Below are positions 6,093 to 11,911 of a stretch of DNA of 11,911 bases, one piece after another; within the stretch, counting starts at the first letter, position 1; the number at the start of each line of letters is the position of its first letter. The position numbers and the translations under genes are program-made. Source of the stretch: Ceratorhiza oryzae-sativae (lineage: Eukaryota > Basidiomycota > Agaricomycetes > Cantharellales > Ceratobasidiaceae); the NCBI GenBank assembly GCA_030998015.1, contig JARWMV010000223.1, positions 1 to 11,911 of the forward strand. The letters are read 5' to 3'. The notes under the pieces were generated by a model. It was not told the DNA's origin. It saw nothing but the letters and a program-made list of their open reading frames with translations, and did not search any database.

Positions 6093-7620
6093 GATGGAAA
6101 GGACATGAAGTTCAACTTGCCAATATGCTTGAAGCACTGCATCACAAAACCCTTACACATGTGCACAAATGAACCCAAGGAGCTCCAGTTGGACTCCTTA
6201 GACTCCCTCCCAGCAAAGTATAAAGAATTCCAGAAAATATTCGCTGAGGAAGATGATGTCCAGCCATTCCACCCCATAGAAAGTGGGATATGGAGATAGA
6301 TTTAAAGCTGGATGCCAAGCCAAGGCATGGCCCCATATATAGTGTGGGTGTCAAGGAAGATGCAGAATTGCACAAGACCTTGGATCGCCAACTGAAAGCA
6401 GGGCAATCAGACCCTCAAGGTCACCAATGGCATCCCCAGTCATATTTGTTAAAAAGAAGAATGGGAAGCTGCACATGTGCATTGACTACTGGCGGCTAAA
6501 TGAAATGACTGTCTCCAATGTGTACCCACTCCCACACATCAATGATATTGTGGAGTATTTGTGTGGGGCAAAGATATTCATGAAGTTTGATCTAAAATGG
6601 GGTTTCAACCTCATATGAATTCAGGAAGGAGACAAATGGAAGGCTGCTTTTAAAACCAAATATGGGCTGTACAAGCCCTTAGTCATGCAATTCAGCCAAA
6701 AGAACACACCAGGAACCTTCATGGCCATGATCCGGGAAGAGTTCCAAGACATTGAGGGCATTTGTGTTGTAATCTATATGGACAACATATTAGTGTTCTC
6801 CAAAAACCAAGAAGAACATGATGAACACATCAAAGAAGTCTTGTGTGGTCTCCAAAAAGCTGGCCTATACTGCACCCTGGAGAAACATGTTTTTGATGTG
6901 ACCAAAGTTGATTACCTGGGAATAGTAGTGACTCCCCAGGGAATTAAAGTAGACCCAGCCAAGGTTGAAAAAGCCATTGAATGGCCAACCCCTACCAACC
7001 CAACCAAAGTCCTGGAAGGGTTGGGGTTTGCAAACTGGTTAAGGCACTTCATAAAAGACTTTTTGAAAATCACAAAATGTCTTTATGAACTTGTCAAGAA
7101 GGACATAAAATGGGAATGCACAGAAGAAAGGGATCAGGCATGGAACCTGCTGAAGCAGATATTGAAAGAAGCCCCCCTCCTAATTCAGCCAGCACCCAGC
7201 AAACCATTCATTCTGGAAACAGACACCTCAGGCTATGCCACAGGGGCTGTATTATTGCAATATGGAGAAGATGGAATGCTTCACCCAATCTCCTACTACT
7301 CCAAGGTGATGGTCCCAGCAGAAAGAAATTACAATATTTACAACAAGGAAATGCTGGCAATTATAAAAGCCCTCAAACACTGGTGTCACTTACTAGAGGG
7401 GGCCAAACACCCAGTAAACATTGTTTGTGATTGCAAAAATCTGGAATATTGGAAGACAAATCAGCCACTGAATGGCCAAGTCACACAACAGCACAAGTTC
7501 CTGTCCAGATTCGAATTCAAGATTCTATACAGTGAAGGGGCAAAGAACGGCCAGGTGGACATACTCTCTAGGCTGTCAAGGCACATCCCTAAAGAGGGGG
7601 GTGAGAGCCAAGCTCTGCTT
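6093..7620 (+). pseudogene. pol: Inner element reverse transcriptase and RNase H
   Basis: After the protease, a linker (6093-6280) shifts frame near 6280 ('MEIDLKLDAKP') and again near 6402, then stays in one frame. RT landmarks: 'SPMASPVIFVKKKNG' (6421-6465), 'CIDYWRLNE', 'YPLPHIND', catalytic 'FDLKWGFN' (about 6586-6609), TGA 6616 in place of a basic residue, 'GDKWKAAFKT', and the active-site box Y-M-D-N at 6775-6786, where the usual second Asp is Asn (AAC). The thumb/connection follows. RNase H keeps the four acidic positions: Asp 7222 ('ETDTSG'), Glu 7348 ('KEMLAI'), Asp 7429 and Asp 7558 ('VDILSR'). The role is copying element RNA into DNA. The open frame from 6619 continues unbroken into integrase, so this is the best preserved coding part of the window. 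Confidence 0.93.
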
Positions 7621-8790
7621 GCGCAAAACCAATTTTTGGAACTAAAATCATTGTGGCTACAAGCAATCACACCAGACCATGACCTGGAACAACTCATTAG
7701 GGACACTATCCCAGGGGGTGAGCACTTGTCAAAAGTGCTAAAAACCCTAGACAATAATGAAAAGGTCAAAAATTGGGAATGGGACAAAGGACTTTTACAA
7801 TACAAAGGCCAAATCTATGTCCCAAATAACAAAGAACTTCACAAGCTGATCATTGAAAGCTGTCATGACAACCCAGCTGCAGGACACCCAGGACAGTTCA
7901 GAACATATGAATTGTTAAACTGCAAATATACATGGTCATCAATGAAAAAATTGGTCAACAAATATGTCACACATTGCAAATCCTGTATTAGGAACAAGCA
8001 CAGCAACCAGGTTCCCGCAGGGCTCCTAAACCCAATACCAGCACTGGAAAAACCTTGGGAGGAAATCACCTATGATCTGATCACTGGGCTACCCCTGTCA
8101 GAAGGGTTCAATGCTATATTTACAGTTCTTGGCCGCCTGACAAAAATGGTCCACTTTATCCCATGCCAATCAGAAGCCAGTGCTATGGATTGCACCAACT
8201 TGTTCCTAACATATGTGTGGAAACTTCATGGGTTACCATGGAAAACAATCTCAGACCATGGCCCCAACTTTGCATCCAAATTCCTAAGGCACTTATACAA
8301 ACGGCTGGATATAAAACCCTCCTACTCCACAGCATATCACCCCCAGACAGATGGCCAGTCTGAAAGGGCCAACCAAGTAGTAGAAGGGTACATCAGACAT
8401 TATGTATCAGACCAGCAGGACAACTGGGTCTCACTCTTACCATTGGCTGAATTTGCCTACAATAACAGTGTCAACACCTCAACTGGCAAATCACCATTCT
8501 TCGCAAACTACGGTTTCCACCCAAGGCTGGCAGTTGGGGACAGGGAGGAACAAGAACTCCCCTTAGCAGACAACCATGCAGAATGGCTCCAAAAGGGCCA
8601 TGACGAACTTAAGGCAGCTCTGGAAATAGCAAACCAGAGGATCAAAGAATACTATGACAAGAAGCATCAGACCCCAGAAGCTATTAAAGTTGGAGACAAA
8701 GTCTGGCTTGATACCAAGAACATACAGACACAACAGGCCTCCAGGAAACTGGCCCACAAAAGAGTTGGGCCATTCAAGGTGGTAGCACAA
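7621..8790 (+). pseudogene. pol: Inner element integrase, core motifs intact
   Basis: Continues the RT frame without a stop. The N-terminal zinc-binding HHCC is complete: His 7864, His 7885, Cys 7975, Cys 7984. The core triad is Asp 8074 ('YDLITGLP'), Asp 8254 ('SDHGPNF') and Glu 8362 ('SERANQ'); the last two are exactly 35 residues apart, the D,D-35-E rule. Then come 'AEFAYNNS', the GKSPFF segment and the basic C-terminal region with 'VGDKVWL' and 'KRVGPFKV' (GPY/F module, about 8690-8780). Near 8788 a one-base frameshift separates integrase from the chromodomain. Oddity: in 'TVLGRLTKM' a conserved non-catalytic Asp is Gly. The enzyme inserts the cDNA into the host genome. Confidence 0.93.
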
Positions 8791-9151
8791 CATGGCACAT
8801 GCTTTCAAACTGGACCTACCGATAACCATGAAAATACACCCAGTGTTTCATGTTTCACTCCTCACCAGATATAAAGACAACCCCTATGGCTGTCAGGCTC
8901 CCCCACCACCACCTGTGGTAACTCCTGAAGGGGAAGAAGAATTCGAAGTGGAACAGATCATAAAGTCACAATACAACAAAAGGTCTAACATCTTCGAATA
9001 CTATGTCAAATGGCTCAGCTATGACAAGTGACAATGGTTAACTTATGATGACCTGGTGAATGCACCAGAACTCATCGCTGACTATGTCAAGTCACATCCA
9101 AAGGCACCCCATAACCCCTGTGCCTTGAAGGGGGGAAGTGTCATGAACTGA
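8791..9151 (+). pseudogene. pol: Integrase C-terminal tail with chromodomain, reading into the 3' LTR
   Basis: In the frame after the shift at about 8788 the protein resumes with 'HPVFHVSLL', the conserved end of the GPY/F region, a Pro-rich hinge (8899-8920), then 'EFEVEQIIKSQ' and 'FEYYVKWLSYDK', the first strands of a chromodomain. TGA 9029 interrupts it; beyond, 'QWLTYDDLVNAPELIADY' supplies the rest of the fold with its C-terminal helix. The frame then runs open through the polypurine tract and ends at TGA 9149, inside the 3' LTR. Chromodomains of chromoviruses bind histone H3 marks and direct integration to heterochromatin. Two aromatic cage positions look present (Tyr-Tyr and Trp); a full check needs an alignment. 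Confidence 0.88.
9127..9138 (+). other. Polypurine tract
   Basis: GAAGGGGGGAAG is an uninterrupted 12-purine run ending at the base before the 3' LTR. It is the usual plus-strand DNA primer left by RNase H. It is also translated, because the pol frame crosses it. Confidence 0.9.
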
Positions 9152-9514
9152 CATGCATATATCCACTCTATAATATTTCCTCAATTTATTACATTTTATG
9201 AGATCATCTTCAAAACATACTTGCCTTTTATGGTATATCTGTGTCATGTGATTCAGGGGATGTTCCAGGCCAATAACCAAGATGTATTTCAACTCTGATA
9301 TGAAATTCTGCAGTTCCGCAGTTGCTTCTACTGCTTCTATCTCTTATCAGTCATGACTCACTGTATGGACTTGTTTGTTATGATGTGGCTTGTACTATGT
9401 ATATAAACCAGGTCAAGTTTGCAGAGGACTCCTCAAGAACTTGACCTCTTGTCGAATACAAGTTCTTTCTTTTTCTTACTATTTTTCTTGTAGCCTGACT
9501 TGTTGTAGTCGACA
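9139..9514 (+). repeat. 3' LTR of the inner element
   Basis: 376 bp, same length as the 5' LTR, with about 18 substitutions (14 transitions, 4 transversions, counted by eye) and no indels. It directly follows the purine tract and is followed by TCAA. Five of the differences are CpG in one LTR against TpG or CpA in the other. Confidence 0.95.
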
Positions 9515-9518
9515 TCAA
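9515..9518. repeat. Target-site duplication TCAA, right copy
   Basis: Identical to 2515-2518 and adjacent to the right end of the 3' LTR. Integrase staggers of 4-6 bp are normal for Ty3/Gypsy elements. Confidence 0.85.
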
Positions 9519-9763
9519 CCAACTTCATCAATAAGGCCTATTCAAGGGAAAAGGGGATTCCAACCACTCCCCTCAAACACAAGAAATCAATTGTGGCCAT
9601 TGATGGAAATGAAATCAAGGATGCCATAGAAGAAAGTGCAGAACTAAATATTGAAGTGGAAGGGAAGACACTGAAATGCTCCCTTTATGTGATGACCCTA
9701 GGTGACATAGACATAGTCCTAGGGAAAGAATGGCTTGAGGAAGCAGAACCTATCATAGATTGG
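9515..9763 (+). pseudogene. pro: Outer element protease, C-terminal part
   Basis: From 9515 the frame continues the protease cut at 2518: next to the DSGSS half come residues 'NFINKAYS', the expected stretch after the catalytic loop, with the flap region ('VAIDGNEI') and the C-terminal 'DIDIVLGKEWL' (about 9700-9735) and 'IIDW' (to 9763). There is no stop from 9515 to 9922. The codon phase fits exactly when the inner element and one TCAA are left out. Without the insertion this protease would look intact in its motifs. Confidence 0.92.
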
Positions 9764-10520
9764 AAAGACCTTACCATCTCATACCCAGACAAAATCAAGG
9801 CAAGGGCAGCAAGTGGAAGCCTACAAATCCCAGAAGAATTTAGGGATTTCAAAGACCTGTTTGGGGAAGAAGGTTTCCAAAACTTCCACCCCACCAAGGA
9901 AACCTGGACTTCAAAATGGACCTGATCAGGGAGTGGAGCTGCCAAAGCCTGCAAAGAGATACAGTATGTTGCCAGCAGAAACAAAGGCGCTCAGGGAGTA
10001 CCTAGAGGAGGAACTAAGAAATGGGAAAATAAGGCCCAGCCAGTCAGTTGTAGCTGCACCCTGTTTCTATGTGAACAAAGCAGATGGAGGGCTTAGGTTG
10101 GTAGTCGACTACCGTAAGATGAATGACATCACCAAGCCAGACAGGTTTCCACTTCCAATTCAAATAGAATTGATTGAGAGACTGAAGGACACAACCATCT
10201 ATTCAAAAATGGATGTTTGATGGGGGTTCAACAATATCAGGGTAAAAGAGGGAGACAAATGGAAAACAGCTTTCAGGACAGGAGAAGGCCAGTTTGAATG
10301 CTTGGTCATGCCATTCGGAGTAAAAGAAGGACCAAGAACCTTTACAAGGTTCATGATGGAAAAGTTCCATGACATAATAGATGATTATGTGGTAATCTAC
10401 ATGGACAATGTACTAGTGTTTTCCAGAAACAGGGAAGAACACATACAACATGTCAGGGAAGTGTTAAGAAGAATGAGGGAAAACCACCTCTTCCTCAAAC
10501 CATAAAAGTGTCATTTCTTT
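9764..10520 (+). pseudogene. pol: Outer element reverse transcriptase, fingers and palm
   Basis: Linker 'IPEEFRDFKDLFGEE' leads to 'HPTKE'; two frame changes near 9895 and 9925 then reach the frame of 'ELPKPAKRYSMLPAE' and RT proper. Landmarks: 'SVVAAPCFYVNKADGGLRLVVDYRKMN' region (10045-10125), 'FPLPIQ', then 'KMDV' with TGA 10218 before 'WGFNNIRVKEGDKWKTAFRT'; TGA replaces the Arg expected in the family (CGA). The active-site box reads Y-M-D-N (10398-10409), with AAT where the second Asp codon is expected, as in the inner element. TAA 10503 follows 'LKP', where the family has a residue before Lys-Cys. RT would copy element RNA; this copy has stops inside the palm. Confidence 0.9.
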
Positions 10521-11185
10521 GTGAAGGAGGTAAGCTTCATCAGAATTGTCATATCCCCAGAAGGGATATCGATGGAAAAGGAAAAGGTAAAGGCAGTACT
10601 AGAATGGCCAGAACCTAACACAGTAAAAGAAGTCCAAGCATTCCTAGGCTTTGTGGGGTTCTATAGAAGGTGGATAGAGAAGTTTAGCACCTTAGCCAAA
10701 CCCCTCACAGATCTCATGCAAAAAGATGTCAAATTCCTGTGGGAAAGAAAACAACAAGAAGCATTTGAAGCTATTAAAGAAGCAGTAGCAAGAGAACTGG
10801 TCTTAATCCACCCAAACCCAAACAAGCCATACATACTGGAAACAGACACCTCAGGAGTGGCCATGGGGGTGGTACTAAGCCAAAAGGGTGATGACAACTG
10901 ATTGCATCCAATTGCCTTCCTATCGAAGAGCTTCACCCCACCAGAAAAAAATTATGACACCTACAACAAGGAGTTGCTTGCAATTGTTAGGTCCTTAGAG
11001 CACTGGAGGTTATACCTAGAAGGGACAGAAGAACCTATTGTGATATACACTGACCATAGGAACATCCAGTACTGGCAAAATGCCCAGATGTGGAATAGAA
11101 GGCATGCCAGATGGTATCTCACTCTGGCACCCTTCAATTTTCAGATTGTGTATAGACCAGGGAAACTCTCACAGAAGCCAGACCC
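10521..11185 (+). pseudogene. pol: Outer element RT thumb/connection and RNase H
   Basis: Same frame as the palm. 'EWPEPNTVKEVQAFLGFVGFYRRWI' is the classical Gypsy thumb motif (10603-10680). RNase H starts with 'ILETDTSGVAMGVVLSQ', Asp at 10845. TGA 10899 interrupts before 'LHPIAFLSKSF'; it is one change from CGA. Then 'YNKELLAIV' with Glu, 'IYTDHRNIQYW' with Asp, and 'IVYRPGKLSQKPD' with the last Asp near 11180. After that the frame shifts, and again before 11216. All four acidic positions are present, so the domain was active in an ancestor. Confidence 0.9.
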
Positions 11186-11911
11186 CTTCCAGAAGGAGCA
11201 CCATGGGACACCCCTATGGAACCACAGATCATGATTCCAGAAGAAAGGTTCAAAGGTTTCAAGGCAGAGGTACAGGGGAATTTTTGGGAGGAGCTTAAAG
11301 AAGCTCAGGAAGAAGATGAATCTAGCAGATCCTTAAGGCTGAGCATGGCAAATAAAGAACAACTACTGCCCTCAGTACAGAAGGAATTTAGACAGTACAA
11401 AATGAAGGAGGGCCTATTAAGGTATGACAATAGGCTCTACATCCCAGATGACAAGGACTTGAGGTTGAGCCTCCTTGAGGAGTGCCATGATGCCCCTGTG
11501 GTGGGTCATCAGGGACAAGCCTGAACACTAGAATTACTATCAAGGGATTACTACTGGCCAGGAATGAAGGCCCAAGTAAACCAATACATGGAATCTTGTG
11601 AAATGTGTCAAAGAAGCAAAGGAGACAAACAAGGTGCTCCCCTGAAGCCCTTACCAATCCCATGGAAACCATGGGCAGATGTTGCATATGATTTCATTGT
11701 CAAATTACCTGTCTCAAAGGGGTACGACAGCATCTTGACAGTTGTAGATCGCTTCTCCCAGCAGGCCCATTTCATACCATGTCTGGAGAGCACCAATGCA
11801 GAAGAACTGGCAGAAATATTCATAAGGGAGGTATGGAGACATCACAGGACCCCAGAAACACTGTCTCAGACTGAGGGCCAACCTTTAACAGCCAATTCCT
11901 AAAGGCCCTAT
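11186..11911 (+). pseudogene. pol: Outer element integrase, N-terminal zinc domain and start of core (cut by window end)
   Basis: After frame changes at about 11185-11215, an open stretch gives a helical linker and the HHCC domain: His of 'EECHDAPVVGH', then TGA 11522 in 'GQA-stop-TLELL' (CGA expected), 'YYWPGM' and 'CEMCQRSKG'. The core begins with 'AYDFIVKLPVSKGYDSILTVVDRFS', first catalytic Asp at 11690. Near 11860 a further shift occurs: the second catalytic motif reads S-D-stop-G-P-T-F in another frame, Asp at 11869 and TGA 11872 at the Arg position of the family motif. The sequence ends before the catalytic Glu. No chromodomain can be judged because the C-terminus is outside. Confidence 0.9.

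Larger units (their letters stand above)
2519..9514 (+). mobile_element. Inner Ty3/Gypsy chromovirus-type LTR retrotransposon, full length, nested
   Basis: A complete 6,996-bp element bounded by two 376-bp LTRs (TG...CA) and a TCAA target duplication. Order of parts: 5' LTR, self-priming site, leader, extra zinc-finger/coiled-coil frame, gag, protease, RT, RNase H, integrase, chromodomain, polypurine tract, 3' LTR. RT before integrase is the Ty3/Gypsy order, and the C-terminal chromodomain places it with chromoviruses. The self-complementary primer suggests the Tf1/sushi branch. By-eye LTR comparison gives 18 differences in 376 bp (about 95% identity), mostly transitions. Coding frames carry several TGA/TAG stops and frameshifts, so it is probably not autonomous. 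It interrupts the protease of the outer element. Confidence 0.95.
21..11911 (+). mobile_element. Outer Ty3/Gypsy element, partial, interrupted by the inner element
   Basis: Made of 21-2518 and 9519-11911. Order gag, protease, RT, RNase H, integrase, same strand as the inner element but clearly a different family, with low protein similarity outside the conserved motifs. The left LTR boundary is uncertain and the right end is outside the window. More stops and shifts than in the inner pol indicate an older copy, which agrees with its being the insertion target. Confidence 0.85.

Noticed and set aside
7110..7430. 106-codon alternative frame on the + strand inside RNase H.
   Set aside because: The overlapping main frame has all RNase H motifs; this one has none.
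1..11911. Host gene, tRNA, rRNA, CRISPR or prokaryotic operon.
   Set aside because: No such signal found. The whole window is explained by LTR-retrotransposon sequence, and GTG starts are not meaningful in this context.

Overview
The window is transposon DNA with no recognisable host gene. It holds two Ty3/Gypsy LTR retrotransposons, both on the + strand, one nested inside the other. Chromodomain-type Gypsy elements, gag with a coiled coil and a single CCHC knuckle, intron-poor structure and mutational decay of CGA codons together suggest a filamentous fungus, most likely a mushroom-forming basidiomycete (Agaricomycetes). That host assignment is an inference; no host gene confirms it.

Layout. 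Bases 1-20 are the last 20 bp of an LTR of the inner family. Bases 21-679 have no gene and are probably the LTR (U3/R/U5) of the outer element, with a 113-bp tandem duplication carrying five E-box-like CANNTG palindromes. From about 681 to 2518 comes the decayed gag of the outer element and the start of its protease, up to the catalytic DSG. There the inner element (2519-9514, 6,996 bp, two 376-bp LTRs, 4-bp TCAA target duplication) is inserted. From 9515 the outer protease resumes in the same reading frame, followed by its RT, RNase H and the first part of its integrase; the window ends inside the integrase core.

The inner element is complete end to end. It has: a 5' LTR with TATA box; a predicted 5' RNA end complementary over 14 nt to a site just inside the LTR (Tf1/sushi-type self-priming, no tRNA needed); an extra upstream reading frame with zinc-binding motifs and a coiled coil; Gag with a CCHC knuckle; protease, RT, RNase H, integrase with intact D,D-35-E; and a C-terminal chromodomain whose frame runs through the polypurine tract into the 3' LTR. 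All of these frames carry stops or frameshifts, so neither element looks autonomous. The pol of the inner element is far better preserved than that of the outer one, as the nesting order predicts.

Decay is patterned: most premature stops are TGA where the family has Arg (CGA), and LTR differences are mainly transitions, several at CpG. This fits deamination of methylated cytosine.
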